A stretch of 64,000 nt of DNA from CBDBZX01 sp965213645 (GTDB taxonomy: Bacteria; Deinococcota; Deinococci; Deinococcales; Trueperaceae): positions 1,364,001-1,428,000 of the forward strand of contig CBDBZX010000002.1 of assembly GCA_965213645.1 (NCBI GenBank), read 5' to 3'. The notes under the pieces are model-generated. The model did no database searches. It saw nothing but the letters and a program-made list of their open reading frames with translations, and was not told where the DNA came from. Of this stretch, positions 29,363-38,338 are shown piece after piece. The position numbers and the translations under genes were made by a program. The stretch's first letter is position 1, and each line of letters begins with the position of its first letter.

Positions 29363-31762
29363 TTACACGCTGCTACCTGACCGCTGCCTGAACAGATGGT
29401 TTTGGGGAAGCCCCGCCCAAAGTTCTTCAATAATAGATTGTTGACCAGCCGTTGCAAGAATTTGAATAGCTTCTTCCCAAGCCTCTAAGTTTTCAGTGAG
29501 TTCGGCAAGGTTACCCAACACCGTACCTAGCATTTCTCGGTCTCCTGCCTGCTGAGCTGCTTGTAGCGATTTTCTATATGCTTTCTCAGCTTCTATCTCA
29601 TGGTCTTGACGATGATAAACCCAACCCAAGTTATTCCAAAGTTGAGTCAAAGTGTCAATTGCTCCAATCCCTTCTGCTAAAGCGATAGTTTCTAAATAGG
29701 TATGTGCGGCAGCTTCTAGGTCTCCACGCCGTTCACATTCCACTCCTAGATTGATAAGCACTCTCACACGCAGAACTTGATTATCCCCCGCCGCCTCCAA
29801 CGCCTCCTGAAACGCCGCCTCCGTCTCCGCAAAATCCGCCCCTTGCTGCCCCAACGCAATCCCAATATTATTCAACGCATCCGCCCAACGCCCCCGACTC
29901 CCCTGCGCCTGCCACAACGCCGCCGCCCGCCGAAAGAACTTCGCCGCCGCCTCATACTCCCCCCGGTAGCGTGCCTGATGCCCCAGCGTGTTCATCCCTT
30001 CGGCCCTGGCCTCCAAACTTCCCTCCAACGCCCCTTCCGCCGCCGCCTTCGCCGCCTCGGGCTTGCCGAGCCGGTAGAACAGCACGCTCTTTAAGGCGAG
30101 GACTTCAGGCGTGTCGGCGAGACCTGTCGTGCATTCGAACGCCTCTTGGTAGCGGCCTGCACGCTCTAGGGCGCGGGCTTTCAGAAAGGTCACGACGCGG
30201 AACTGGGGGGCGTCCTCTAAAACCTCGAACGCCTGCTGCGGGAAGCCGCGCCGCAGGAGTTCGTCCGCCCAGGCGAGGTAGGCTTGGACCGCTTTGGCCT
30301 CGTCCCCTTGCGCCCAGAGGTGGCGCGAGCGCTCGAAGAGGGGGAAGGCGTCGAGGTCGCTCAGGACGCGGGCGAGTTTGAGGCATAGGGGGCCGAGCGT
30401 CGTGGGGCGGGCCTCTAAGTATTCCTGGGCGGCTTGGCGCACGCGCACCTGACCGGAGGGCTCGACGAGACCTGCGGCGAGGAGTTCTTCTAAGACGTGG
30501 GCGGTCACGGCGGCGCTGAACGAGAGAGCGCGGCGCACGAGTGCGATGTCGGGCGCGTCGAGGAGCGCCAGCGCGAGGTAGGCGTCGCGGGCGTCGGGAG
30601 ACACGGCGCTGAGGCGGGCTTCTAGCGCGGCCTCCAGGGGCTCGCCGCGCAGATGCGCTTCGACCAGCGCGGGCAAGCCTTGCGTTTTGTTCCACGTATC
30701 GGGGGAGAGGGCGTCACGGGGGATGGGGCCAAGCTCGAGCTGTGCGTCTACCGGAAAGGGCGGACGCTCCCGCGAGGCGATGACGACGCCCGCGCGGGGG
30801 CGCAGCTCCCGGAGCTGGGTGAGGACGCGGCGGCTCTGCTCGTCCACGCGGCTCCAGTTGTCGATGAGCCAGCGGGTCTCGAGCCTGAGGAGGCGCTGCA
30901 AGATGGCCGCTTCGCCCTCCTGGAGCACCCCGTCACCGATGAGAGGTTCTAAAGTCGCGTAGGGTAGTCCCGAGCGACCCGGTAGATAAACTCCCGGCAC
31001 GCTCTTCAAAAGTGCCGTCTTGCCCATGCCCGCGCCGCCGCGCACCCAGGCCCACGCGCCGGGCTCCAACTGCTCGAGGCGGGCTAGTTCGCGTTGGCGG
31101 CCCACCAAGACGCGCTGCAAGCGGGCGCGAGCCTCGCCCGTGGACATGCTCAGCTCGAGGTCGAAGGCGGTGGCCTCGTCGCGGACTCTGGCGGCTAGCG
31201 GACTCTCGCCCGCTTGGAGGATGAGGTGGAGGCGGGTCAGCTCTTCGGGTTCGTATTCGGGTGCGCCGTCTAGGGTGTGCGCGACCTCCGCTCGCCGCGC
31301 CGCCGCCGCGAAGTGACCCCCGGCGGCCTCGCGCTCGGCCAACTTGAGGCTGCCACGCCGCACGCGCTCGGCCAAGTCTTCGCGCGTGGCGTAGACCCAC
31401 TCCTCTAGCTCGACGCTCCAGTCGGAGAGGAACGCGCCGTGCAGAAAGGGACCGTTGTAGAGGGTGAGGGCCTGCTCGAGATTATCCGACCCCAAGGCGC
31501 TCAAGAGGTCCGCCGTGTCAGTTGTAACCTTCGTCCAGACGCGCACCTCGTCCGCTTCAACTGCGCCGACGCTTTTGCGGAGCCGGGTCAGGGCCGCCGA
31601 GAGGCTGTTCATGGGGTCGCTCGCCCCCGGCCAGAAGAGCTGAGCTAAGTAACGGCGCTCCTTAGGGCCTTCAAGCGCGAGGTAGGTGAGGAGCAACAGG
31701 GGCTTGACACGCCCGAAGGAGACGTTCTCGAGGGCGAGACCGCCGAGCGTAAGTAAGCGCAT
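29363..31762 (-). CDS. BTAD-domain transcriptional regulator with ATPase and TPR repeats
   Basis: A 799-residue regulator. The N-terminus MRLLTLGGLALENVSFGRVKPLLLLTYLAL and LAQLFWPGASDPMNSLSAALTRLRK resembles the SARP-type DNA-binding domain, followed by a bacterial transcriptional activation domain (about 90-220). A P-loop VRGGAGMGKTALL marks an STAND-type ATPase, and the C-terminal third is TPR-like (AEGMNTLGHQARYRGEYEAAAKFFRRAAAL, ALNNIGIALGQQG, LWNNLGWVYHRQ). The predicted role is a signal-dependent activator, target unknown; it is followed by the S8 peptidase gene 41 bases on, a plausible target or cotranscribed partner. ATG 31762 follows TATAAT by 6 bases. Confidence 0.85.
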   Translation of the reverse strand: MRLLTLGGLALENVSFGRVKPLLLLTYLALEGPKERRYLAQLFWPGASDPMNSLSAALTRLRKSVGAVEADEVRVWTKVTTDTADLLSALGSDNLEQALTLYNGPFLHGAFLSDWSVELEEWVYATREDLAERVRRGSLKLAEREAAGGHFAAAARRAEVAHTLDGAPEYEPEELTRLHLILQAGESPLAARVRDEATAFDLELSMSTGEARARLQRVLVGRQRELARLEQLEPGAWAWVRGGAGMGKTALLKSVPGVYLPGRSGLPYATLEPLIGDGVLQEGEAAILQRLLRLETRWLIDNWSRVDEQSRRVLTQLRELRPRAGVVIASRERPPFPVDAQLELGPIPRDALSPDTWNKTQGLPALVEAHLRGEPLEAALEARLSAVSPDARDAYLALALLDAPDIALVRRALSFSAAVTAHVLEELLAAGLVEPSGQVRVRQAAQEYLEARPTTLGPLCLKLARVLSDLDAFPLFERSRHLWAQGDEAKAVQAYLAWADELLRRGFPQQAFEVLEDAPQFRVVTFLKARALERAGRYQEAFECTTGLADTPEVLALKSVLFYRLGKPEAAKAAAEGALEGSLEARAEGMNTLGHQARYRGEYEAAAKFFRRAAALWQAQGSRGRWADALNNIGIALGQQGADFAETEAAFQEALEAAGDNQVLRVRVLINLGVECERRGDLEAAAHTYLETIALAEGIGAIDTLTQLWNNLGWVYHRQDHEIEAEKAYRKSLQAAQQAGDREMLGTVLGNLAELTENLEAWEEAIQILATAGQQSIIEELWAGLPQNHLFRQRSGSSV

Positions 31763-31768
31763 GGCGCG

Positions 31769-31774
31769 ATTATA
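31769..31774 (-). promoter_or_regulatory. -10 box (TATAAT) for a leaderless BTAD regulator transcript
   Basis: Perfect TATAAT, 6 bases before the ATG at 31762. It fixes the start against a reading 99 bases longer that would span the promoter. Confidence 0.65.
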
Positions 31775-32215
31775 ACGTATATTTTTCACGTCCCTTTCAT
31801 CTCCGATGTGGTAGGGGACGTTTTCCGGGGTCGTACGACGCAAAAAGTGTTGAGCTATCACGATTAGGTCCGTGACAGCCGTGCTCGAGGGTGCGCCGTA
31901 CGGTGAAAGGGGTTGGGCTCGAGGCTCAATCTGTCTTGTATAGAGGTCGGTACAGGTGAAAGTACACTAAAGCGCGGGGTAAGTACATTATCAACTAAAC
32001 TCTACAGTACTGTTGTCACCCCGAGCGGAGTGCAACGCAGTCGAGGGGTCTCGTCTTTCAATCTCTCACAGTGGAGAAAGCGAATGCAGAGATTCTTCGA
32101 CTCCGCTTCGCTCCGCAAGGCTTCGCCCGACTTCGTGAACAGAATGACATAACTCATTTTTTAGTTGACGCTGTAGTAAGCTGACCTCAAAGTTCTACTG
32201 TGAAGGAGATAGCCC
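31775..32215. other. Gene-free stretch between the BTAD regulator and the aldehyde dehydrogenase
   Basis: The left part is upstream region of the leftward regulator. The right part holds repeat copy 3 (32015-32148) and the aldehyde dehydrogenase leader with a GAAGGAG ribosome site. Two CTCGAG words fall here. No coding sequence was recognised. Confidence 0.5.
32015..32148. repeat. Dispersed repeat, GTCATTCTGAG family, copy 3
   Basis: It begins GTCACCCCGAGCGGAG and ends ACAGAATGAC, sharing the TCGAGGGGTCTCGTCT and GCGAATGCAGAGATTCTTCG blocks with copies 1 and 2. An extra 30 bases (GCAAGGCTTCGCCCGACTTC region) near the right end make it longer than copy 2. Confidence 0.8.
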
Positions 32216-33706
32216 ATGAGCGTAAGCCCAAAGCCTAAGGTAATGCAGGCCCTCTATATTGACGGCGCGTGGCAAGAGGCGGACTCCGCGCGTTCGGTGC
32301 GCGTCATCAACCCCGCCACGCCGAGCGAAGAGGTCGCGGTGTTTCCGGCTGCGACTCGAGACGACACCCACCGCGCTATAGAGGTCGCCGAACGCGCCTT
32401 CCCCGAGTGGCGCGACACGCCCGCGCCCGAGCGAGGTCGCGTCTTGTGGCGAGCGGCGGACATCGCGCGGCGCAGACATGAAGAGATCGCCCAGACGATG
32501 ACCTTGGAAGAGGGTAAAATCTTGCGCGAATCGCGCGGCGAAGTCACGAAGGGCATCAACGTCTTGGAGTTCTGTGCAGGCGAAGGCTTCCGCATGGACG
32601 GCACGACGCGCCCGAGCGAGGCGAGCGGCACGCAGACCTATACGATTCGCCGTCCCTTGGGCGTGGTCGGGCTCATCACGCCTTGGAACTTTCCGTGGGC
32701 CATCCCCGTGTGGAAGCTCGCGCCTGCGCTGATCGCGGGCTGCACGGCGGTCTTCAAACCGGCGGCGCTCACGCCGCTCACGGCTGCCTTGCTCATGGAG
32801 ATTTTAGAGGAGGCGGGCTTGCCGCCCGGCGTCGTAAACATGGTCGTCGGCCCCGGCGCAGAGGTTGGCGGCGCTATCGTGGACGACCCTCGAGTCAAAG
32901 CGGTGTCATTCACGGGCTCAAATGAGGTCGGTTTGGGCGTCTACGCGCAAGCAGCGAAGCGCGGCGCAAAGGTGACGTGCGAGATGGGCGGGAAAAACGC
33001 GGTGGTGGTGCTCGCTGACGCTGACCTGGACGCGGCGGTCTCGGCGATTGTTGGCGGTGCGTTCGGGGCGACGGGGCAGCGGTGTACGGCGACCTCGAGG
33101 GTCATCGTCGCGCCAGAGGTCAAAGGAGAACTCTTAGAACGTCTCACCGCCGCCGCCGAAGCGCTCAAACTCGGCGCGGGGCTAGACGAAAGCACGGAGC
33201 TTGCGCCCGCCGTGAGCGAGAGTCAGTTCAAAACGGACTTAGAGTACATCAACATCGCGCAGCAAGAGGGGGCGCGGCTCGTGACGGGTGGCAGCGCAGT
33301 GGATATAGACGGCGGTTATTTCGTCGCGCCGACCATCTTCGATGAGGTCAAGCCAGAGATGCGCATCTTCAAGGAAGAGGTCTTCGGCCCGGTGCTCTCG
33401 CTCAGCGAAGCGGCGACGTTTGAAGAGGCTGTGGCGCAAGCGAACGCAGTAGAGTACGGTTTGTCGGCCTCGATTTTCACCCAAGACATCACCCGTGCGA
33501 TGCGCTTCATCGAAGACGCTGAGGTCGGCATGGTGCACGTCAACGAGCCGACCATCGGCGGCGAGGCGCAGCTTCCCTTCGGCGGCGCGAAGGCCACGGG
33601 CGTCGGCCCACGCGAGATGAGCGAGGAGGGGACGCACTTTTTTACGGAGCTTAAAACGGTGTTTATCAACTTCTCAGGGAGCGGGGAAAGGGCGATGATT
33701 CGTTAG
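32216..33706 (+). CDS. NAD(P)-dependent aldehyde dehydrogenase (semialdehyde dehydrogenase type)
   Basis: Oxidises an aldehyde, plausibly a dicarboxylic semialdehyde, to the acid. The 496-residue protein has the superfamily motifs: ITPWNFPWAIPVWKLAPAL, FKPAALTPLTAALL, FTGSNEVG (cofactor), the general base Glu in CEMGGKNAVVVLADAD, the nucleophile Cys in GATGQRCTATSR, and KEEVFGPVLSL near the end. The start ATG has an AAGGAG site. It appears monocistronic, so the substrate cannot be taken from neighbours. Confidence 0.93.
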   Translation: MSVSPKPKVMQALYIDGAWQEADSARSVRVINPATPSEEVAVFPAATRDDTHRAIEVAERAFPEWRDTPAPERGRVLWRAADIARRRHEEIAQTMTLEEGKILRESRGEVTKGINVLEFCAGEGFRMDGTTRPSEASGTQTYTIRRPLGVVGLITPWNFPWAIPVWKLAPALIAGCTAVFKPAALTPLTAALLMEILEEAGLPPGVVNMVVGPGAEVGGAIVDDPRVKAVSFTGSNEVGLGVYAQAAKRGAKVTCEMGGKNAVVVLADADLDAAVSAIVGGAFGATGQRCTATSRVIVAPEVKGELLERLTAAAEALKLGAGLDESTELAPAVSESQFKTDLEYINIAQQEGARLVTGGSAVDIDGGYFVAPTIFDEVKPEMRIFKEEVFGPVLSLSEAATFEEAVAQANAVEYGLSASIFTQDITRAMRFIEDAEVGMVHVNEPTIGGEAQLPFGGAKATGVGPREMSEEGTHFFTELKTVFINFSGSGERAMIR

Positions 33707-33712
33707 GTTGGG

Positions 33713-33910
33713 TTGGCATTCTGGCTCGCGTTGGGGATGTCCATATTGCTTAACCTCTTTGTGTTTCGCATGGTTACACTTCTCTACGAGGGAGTGCGCG
33801 ACATATACGAAATGGGTGGGGTGATTCATGAATCACCCCTACTCCTGCCTTCGCCTCAAAAGACTGCAAAACGTCAACCGAACCTTAGACAACCTCTCCC
33901 GCAACGATGA
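33713..33910 (+). CDS. Possible small membrane protein, 3' end formed by a repeat
   Basis: Six bases after the aldehyde dehydrogenase stop, a frame from TTG encodes a single hydrophobic helix (FWLALGMSILLNLFVFRMVTLLY) followed by GVRDIYEMGG. The rest of the frame is supplied by the palindromic repeat at 33815 and by antisense of the amidohydrolase gene, so an original gene, if any, has been truncated. No ribosome site is evident. It may be non-coding. Confidence 0.25.
   Translation: MAFWLALGMSILLNLFVFRMVTLLYEGVRDIYEMGGVIHESPLLLPSPQKTAKRQPNLRQPLPQR
33815..33842. repeat. 28-bp palindrome, GATTCATGAATC family, copy B
   Basis: GGTGGGGTGATTCA and TGAATCACCCCTAC pair with one mismatch. It lies between the convergent aldehyde dehydrogenase and amidohydrolase genes, where a bidirectional terminator would be expected. 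Confidence 0.75.
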
Positions 33911-35048
33911 CAGTTTGTGGACGCTTGTAGGCGTCGACATCCTCGAGCACATCCCCCTCCCACGCCACGAGGTCGGCGGCGGCTCCAGATGTGAGCGTCC
34001 CCGCTTGCCCCGCCAATCCGAGCGCATCCGCTGCAACCGTCGTCGCGGCGCGTAGTACGTCGGAGAGGTTGACGCCAACTTGGGCGAGTAGCTCGAGTTC
34101 CCTATGCAAATTTCCATGCGGATTGAAAGGTGTGCCTGAGTCCGTACCCGACACGAGCCGCACACCTGCTTCATACGCCTCAGCGGTGTTCGTATGATGA
34201 CGTTTGGCAATAGGCCGCGTTTTCTCCAAGACCCAGGGCGGCATCTGTGCCTCTTCACCGCCGGAAAGGATGCCATCAGGTGCGGCTAGAGTCGGCACTA
34301 AAAAGCGCGTTTGGAGCATCTCTAAAGCGTCGTCGTCCCATTTATCGAACGCGCCGTGTTCGATGGTGTCTATACCCGCACGAAGGGCATTCTTAATCCC
34401 TTCCAAGCCTTGCGCGTGCGCAGCGGTACGCCTGTCGGCCTTGTGCGCCTCTTCGATGCCCGCTCGCAACTCATCCTCGGTCAGCGCGGTTGCGCCCGCT
34501 CGCACGCTTTGTGTCAGCACGCCGCCCGTCGCCATGAATTTAACGACCTGAGCGCCCGCTTTGAGTTCGCCGCGTACCGCTCTTCGCATCGCGCTCACGC
34601 CATCGGCCTCGAGCCCCAACATATGCCCGTGCCCCCCCGTCATGGTGAGGTTGCGCCCCGAACTCAAAATGCGCGGTCCTTTAACCTTGCCTGCCGCCAC
34701 CGCTTTGCCGAGGTCAATCGCCACGTTGTCCGGCCCGCCCAAGTCGCGCACCGTCGTCACGCCTGCTTCGAGCTGTGACCTCATGTTCCTCTGCGCCAAT
34801 AAAACCCGCTCGGTGAGGCTCAGCCCTTGTAGATTCGCCACCGGATTTGCGCTCGCGTCCAAGAGCAGGTGGACGTGCACGTCGATTAAACCAGGCGTTA
34901 CCGTGCCCGACAATTCAACGTCTTTGGCTTGCGCGTCTCCCTCTTCAAAACTTGTAATACGCCCGTTCTCAACGCTGAGGCGTCCGGTTTTGCGCTCGCC
35001 CTTTTCAGGGAAGAGAAAGGTCGCGTGATAGGTCGCTGTTTGGGTCAA
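33885..35048 (-). CDS. Amidohydrolase family protein (imidazolonepropionase-like)
   Basis: A 387-residue metal-dependent hydrolase. The HxH metal motif is in GLIDVHVHLLLD, further ligands lie in DRRTAAHAQGLEGI and GIDTIEHGAF, and the catalytic Asp in LVSGTDSGTPFNPHG. The N- and C-terminal strands form the small beta-domain typical of the family (ending VIVAGEVV). The substrate is unknown; relatives act on cyclic amides or dipeptides. The start is TTG 35048, 6 bases after GGAGAT. It converges on the aldehyde dehydrogenase gene. Confidence 0.87.
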   Translation of the reverse strand: MTQTATYHATFLFPEKGERKTGRLSVENGRITSFEEGDAQAKDVELSGTVTPGLIDVHVHLLLDASANPVANLQGLSLTERVLLAQRNMRSQLEAGVTTVRDLGGPDNVAIDLGKAVAAGKVKGPRILSSGRNLTMTGGHGHMLGLEADGVSAMRRAVRGELKAGAQVVKFMATGGVLTQSVRAGATALTEDELRAGIEEAHKADRRTAAHAQGLEGIKNALRAGIDTIEHGAFDKWDDDALEMLQTRFLVPTLAAPDGILSGGEEAQMPPWVLEKTRPIAKRHHTNTAEAYEAGVRLVSGTDSGTPFNPHGNLHRELELLAQVGVNLSDVLRAATTVAADALGLAGQAGTLTSGAAADLVAWEGDVLEDVDAYKRPQTVIVAGEVV

Positions 35049-35117
35049 GGGAATCTCCTCTTATCTAGCGTTAGCCTACCGCATACAAGAGGTCGAGACG
35101 ACTTCTGTCACTTTTCA

Positions 35118-35762
35118 TCACTGTATTAAGCGCTCCACAATTTCCCTAGCCCGCTCCAACTCATCCTCGTTAATCGTATGCCCCATCGCCGGATAAATCT
35201 GCTCGGTAACGTCTGCGCCCAAAGAGGTCAAAATCTGCGTCGTTTCCTGCACGCGCGTCAAGGGGATGTGCGGGTCGCGGTCACTACAGCCGATGAAAAC
35301 AGGCGTGTTGTCCAGCGAGCCTCTATACATCTCTGCGAACACACTCGGTCCCTCGCCGATCAACCCGCCACTAAAGATGAGCAGACCGCCGTAACGCGCC
35401 GGGTTCTGTGCGGCAAACTCGCTCGTTAGACACGCCCCTTGCGAGAAGCCCGAGAGGATGAGGCGGTCTTTGGATATACCCGCCTCTTCGACCTCTTGCA
35501 CAAGTTGAGTAAGCATGTTGAGTGTGGAACTCAGATAAGGCTCGTTCTGTTCCTTGGGCGCGGTGAAGCGTTGCGGATACCATTCGTAGTTGGCTGCTTG
35601 GGGCGCGAGAATTGCCAAGTTTTCAGCGTTAAGAGCCTGCGCCAAAGGCATCATGCTCTGCGCGGTTGCGCCGCGTCCATGAATGACGATTATGGCGGCG
35701 TCCGCTTCTTCTAATGACTTACCTGCTGTTACGACCTCTTGTTTTTCGTGTATCTGAGTCAT
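35118..35762 (-). CDS. Phospholipase/carboxylesterase-type alpha/beta hydrolase (MhqD-like)
   Basis: A 214-residue hydrolase with the nucleophile elbow LILSGFSQGACLTSEFA, an oxyanion region AAIIVIHGRGATAQSM, the acid in VFIGCSDRDPHIPL and His in YPAMGHTINEDEL. ATG 35762 lies 10 bases after the dioxygenase stop, so the two genes form one transcript. The same pairing, MhqD hydrolase with MhqO dioxygenase, is part of quinone and methylhydroquinone detoxification in Bacillus; by analogy this pair may handle quinone-like electrophiles. The longer open frame upstream of 35762 overlaps the dioxygenase and is not used. Confidence 0.85.
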   Translation of the reverse strand: MTQIHEKQEVVTAGKSLEEADAAIIVIHGRGATAQSMMPLAQALNAENLAILAPQAANYEWYPQRFTAPKEQNEPYLSSTLNMLTQLVQEVEEAGISKDRLILSGFSQGACLTSEFAAQNPARYGGLLIFSGGLIGEGPSVFAEMYRGSLDNTPVFIGCSDRDPHIPLTRVQETTQILTSLGADVTEQIYPAMGHTINEDELERAREIVERLIQ

Positions 35763-35772
35763 AGCGTTACTT

Positions 35773-36777
35773 TCATGGGGTGACTTTATCGTATTCAGGG
35801 TTGCGAATTTTGGGCAACTTAGCCTCGATTTGGGCGCGGTGGGGCTCGAGCCATTCTGGTAGTTTAAGCTGGCTTCCCAACCTCTCCACCGCTTCGTCAT
35901 CGGGAAAGCCAGGCGCGTCCGTGGCAATTTCGAAGAGGACGCCGCCGGGCTCGCGGAAGTAGATGGAGTGGAAGTATTGCCTGTCCTGCACAGGGGTGAC
36001 ATGCTGACCCTGTTCGCGTAGGTAATCCAAATACGCCTGTTGCTCCGCATCATTTCTAGTGCGCAGGGCGATGTGATGCACCGTACCCGCGCCAGCGCGT
36101 CCAGGGAATTTGCCGGGCCGTTCGACAATGTCAATAAAGAGGCCGACGCCGTCTGAATCTCCTCTATAACGAGTGCGCTTGCCTTCCGGGTCATCCTCTT
36201 CGCCCACTTTGCTAAAACCCAAATGATTCAGCAAGAGGTCTTCGGTTGTGTCTCGTTTCGCCAGCCAGAGCGTCACGCTGTGAAAACCGTGTAGGGCGTG
36301 CTCTTGCGGAACGGGGCTGTTGGGCCAAAACTGTATTGTTTCTCGTGGCACGTCTGCGTCCCCTTGTCCGTTGTTTTGGGCGATAAGCTCGAGCCTCAAC
36401 CCATCCGGGTCTTCAAAGCTAAGTCCGTCGTTATTAAAGCGCCTGGTCGTGTCGAATTCAACCTCATGCTCGCGGAGTCTGGTTTGCCAGTACTCGAGCG
36501 AGCCCTTAGGAATCCCATAAGCCACCGCCGCCGTCTCTCCGTTGCCGATCTCGCCCCTCATTGCGTGTAACCAGGGGAAAAAGGTCATGATCGTGCCCGG
36601 TGTGCCGACCTCATCACCGTAGTAGAGGTGGTAGGTGCCGGGGTCATCAAAATTGACCGTCGTCTTGACCAAGCGCTGCCCCAAAACTTGTGCGTAGAAG
36701 TCGATGTTGCGCTGCGGGTCGCTCGCCATGACGGTGATGTGGTGGAGACCTTGCACGGGTTGTTTAGTGGTGTCCAT
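35773..36777 (-). CDS. Ring-cleaving dioxygenase, VOC superfamily (MhqO-like)
   Basis: A 334-residue extradiol-type dioxygenase with two vicinal-oxygen-chelate modules. The first opens with LHHITVMASDPQRNIDFYAQVLG; the second with LHGFHSVTLWLAKRD. Probable metal ligands are the His of GLHHIT or LHGFHSV, the His of VHHIALRT and the Glu of GGVLFEIATD. It is expected to open hydroquinone-type rings with Fe(II). It heads an operon with the MhqD-like hydrolase. TATACT, 6 bases before the ATG, indicates a leaderless message. Confidence 0.9.
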   Translation of the reverse strand: MDTTKQPVQGLHHITVMASDPQRNIDFYAQVLGQRLVKTTVNFDDPGTYHLYYGDEVGTPGTIMTFFPWLHAMRGEIGNGETAAVAYGIPKGSLEYWQTRLREHEVEFDTTRRFNNDGLSFEDPDGLRLELIAQNNGQGDADVPRETIQFWPNSPVPQEHALHGFHSVTLWLAKRDTTEDLLLNHLGFSKVGEEDDPEGKRTRYRGDSDGVGLFIDIVERPGKFPGRAGAGTVHHIALRTRNDAEQQAYLDYLREQGQHVTPVQDRQYFHSIYFREPGGVLFEIATDAPGFPDDEAVERLGSQLKLPEWLEPHRAQIEAKLPKIRNPEYDKVTP

Positions 36778-36783
36778 GATAGA

Positions 36784-36789
36784 AGTATA
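36784..36789 (-). promoter_or_regulatory. -10 box (TATACT) for a leaderless dioxygenase operon transcript
   Basis: TATACT lies 6 bases before the ATG at 36777, the same geometry as at 54233. Confidence 0.6.
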
Positions 36790-36873
36790 GGCTAAGGCTC
36801 ACCGCATTATTGTTTGTTCTGATATGGCTCAACCTCTTTGAATGTCGCACGATCATTTTCATCAATGAGCGGC

Positions 36874-36901
36874 GTAGGGGTGATTCATGAATCACCCCTA
36901 C
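36874..36901. repeat. 28-bp perfect palindrome, GATTCATGAATC family, copy C
   Basis: Arms GTAGGGGTGATTCA and TGAATCACCCCTAC are perfectly complementary. Outer GAGCGGC/GCCGCTC arms lengthen the possible hairpin. Confidence 0.8.
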
Positions 36902-37088
36902 TACATTTGCCGCTCAATCTCTTTACATTTGAATCGCTGTCTCTGTTAGGGGGTTATAGCAAAATACTCGAGAGGCTTTCTGTGACCTTTCCAGCGTGGT
37001 CTACCCATATATATTGACTCTCTTAATCGCCTTGATGACTCGCATTAGCTCTGAGTGACGTCACACTGGATTATCGGAATGAATTTAC

Positions 37089-38327
37089 TTACCCGGAACG
37101 CTTAAAGCGGGCGATGTAGAATCCGTCTAAGCCGTTAAGGGGAAAAATATAAGACCCTTGTGAGGTGTTCTCGGCGGGCAAGTCGAATAAAAAAGATTCG
37201 GCGCTAAAGTCGGGGTGATGAGCCAAGAACCAGTCGGTTGTGCCTTGACCTTCAGCGTGGGTCAAGGCGCATACAGCGTAAACGAGAATGCCGCCCGGCG
37301 CGGTGAGCTTCGCGGCTGTGGTGAGAAGCTCGCGTTGTAGGGCGAAGAGGTCTTTCGCGCTCTCTTGTGTGACTTTGGTCCGCAGTTCGGGATGCGTGCG
37401 CAGTGTACCTGTACCCGTGCAAGGCGCGTCGAGCAAAACTTTTTGAGCAGGAGAGATATCGGGGACGTTACGAAGGTCGAAGGCGAGGCTGTTGGCCTCA
37501 AAGCCGAGCCGCGCTAAATTCCTCTGTGCTCTTTTCAACTTCTCCGCGTGCAGTTCGATGCTGAGAGGTCTCGCCCCTGCCGCCGCGAGCTGCGCCGCTT
37601 TGATGCCGTTGCCGCTTGCCAGGTCCAATACGCGCTCGCCGCGCTCCGCTTCTAAAAGGCGCACGGGCAGCGTTGAGGCGGGGTTTTGCGGTTGCACCCA
37701 ACCTCTTCTATAAGCGCTAAGCTCGGCAAGAGGTCGGCTCGGACGCACGGCGAGCGTGCCGTCAACCCTGCCGAGCGAGACCTCGCAGCCCTCTTCGATA
37801 AGCGCGTGCGTGGCTTGCGGATGGTAAGAGGTCAGCCAGAGGGGTTCAGGCCCCGACATCCCCTTCGCGACCTCTTCTGCTCGCTGTGCGCCAAAGAGCG
37901 TTTCCCACTCCGCAAAGAGCCAGTCGGGGACGCCGTAGCGAGTGGCGGTAGGTAACTCGAGCCATTCAACCTTCCGCAAGACCGCATTGACTAAGCCGGA
38001 GAGCTTTTTCGAACGTCTTTTTGTGACCTCAACCCATTCATTGACGGCGGCGCGGCGCGGCGTTTCCCGGTACAGAATCTCGTACGCGCCGAGCCTCAGC
38101 GCGTCTCTGACCTCTGGCGGCAACTTGTCGGGGCGTTTGAGGTGGGGTGCTAAGCAAGCGTCTAGGGCAAGCTCGAGCCGCAAAGTTCCATAGACCAAGC
38201 TCGTCACGAAGCCCCTATCTTGGACGCTGAGGTTTGACTTACTGAGCGCTGAGTCGAGGGAGGGCGCAGAGAAAGCGCCGCGATGAACGCGGCGCAAGAT
38301 ATCTAAAGCGGTTTTCCTAGCGGTGAT
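37089..38327 (-). CDS. rsmB: 16S rRNA m5C methyltransferase RsmB, with apparent ATC start
   Basis: Methylates a cytosine of 16S rRNA. It has an N-terminal NusB-like RNA-binding domain (RDALRLGAYEILYRETPRRAAVNEWVEVTK) and a Rossmann methyltransferase with VLDLASGNGIKAAQLA (SAM site), motif IV LLDAPCTGTGTL and the catalytic Cys motif VYAVCALTHAEG. The family N-terminus (xTARKTALDILRRVHRG) is encoded upstream of the first canonical codon, TTG 38297. The only codons at the right place are ATC 38327 or ATT 38330, 11 or 8 bases after the stop of the upstream peptidase gene. I give ATC as the likely start; a sequence error in an ATG is the alternative. Confidence 0.85.
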   Translation of the reverse strand: MTARKTALDILRRVHRGAFSAPSLDSALSKSNLSVQDRGFVTSLVYGTLRLELALDACLAPHLKRPDKLPPEVRDALRLGAYEILYRETPRRAAVNEWVEVTKRRSKKLSGLVNAVLRKVEWLELPTATRYGVPDWLFAEWETLFGAQRAEEVAKGMSGPEPLWLTSYHPQATHALIEEGCEVSLGRVDGTLAVRPSRPLAELSAYRRGWVQPQNPASTLPVRLLEAERGERVLDLASGNGIKAAQLAAAGARPLSIELHAEKLKRAQRNLARLGFEANSLAFDLRNVPDISPAQKVLLDAPCTGTGTLRTHPELRTKVTQESAKDLFALQRELLTTAAKLTAPGGILVYAVCALTHAEGQGTTDWFLAHHPDFSAESFLFDLPAENTSQGSYIFPLNGLDGFYIARFKRSG

Positions 38328-38338
38328 AATTAAACCGT

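Larger units (their letters stand above)
36778..37088. other. Gene-free stretch with a large palindrome
   Basis: About 310 bases hold the dioxygenase promoter and palindrome copy C, itself enclosed by GAGCGGC and GCCGCTC (36868 and 36912), which extend the stem. A short frame before it reads LIWLNLFECRTIIFINERR and might be a decayed coding fragment. Nothing else was recognised. Confidence 0.4.

Noticed and set aside
35763..36194. Long N-terminal extension of the MhqD-like hydrolase
   Set aside because: It overlaps the dioxygenase gene in another frame; the family begins at ATG 35762 just after the dioxygenase stop.
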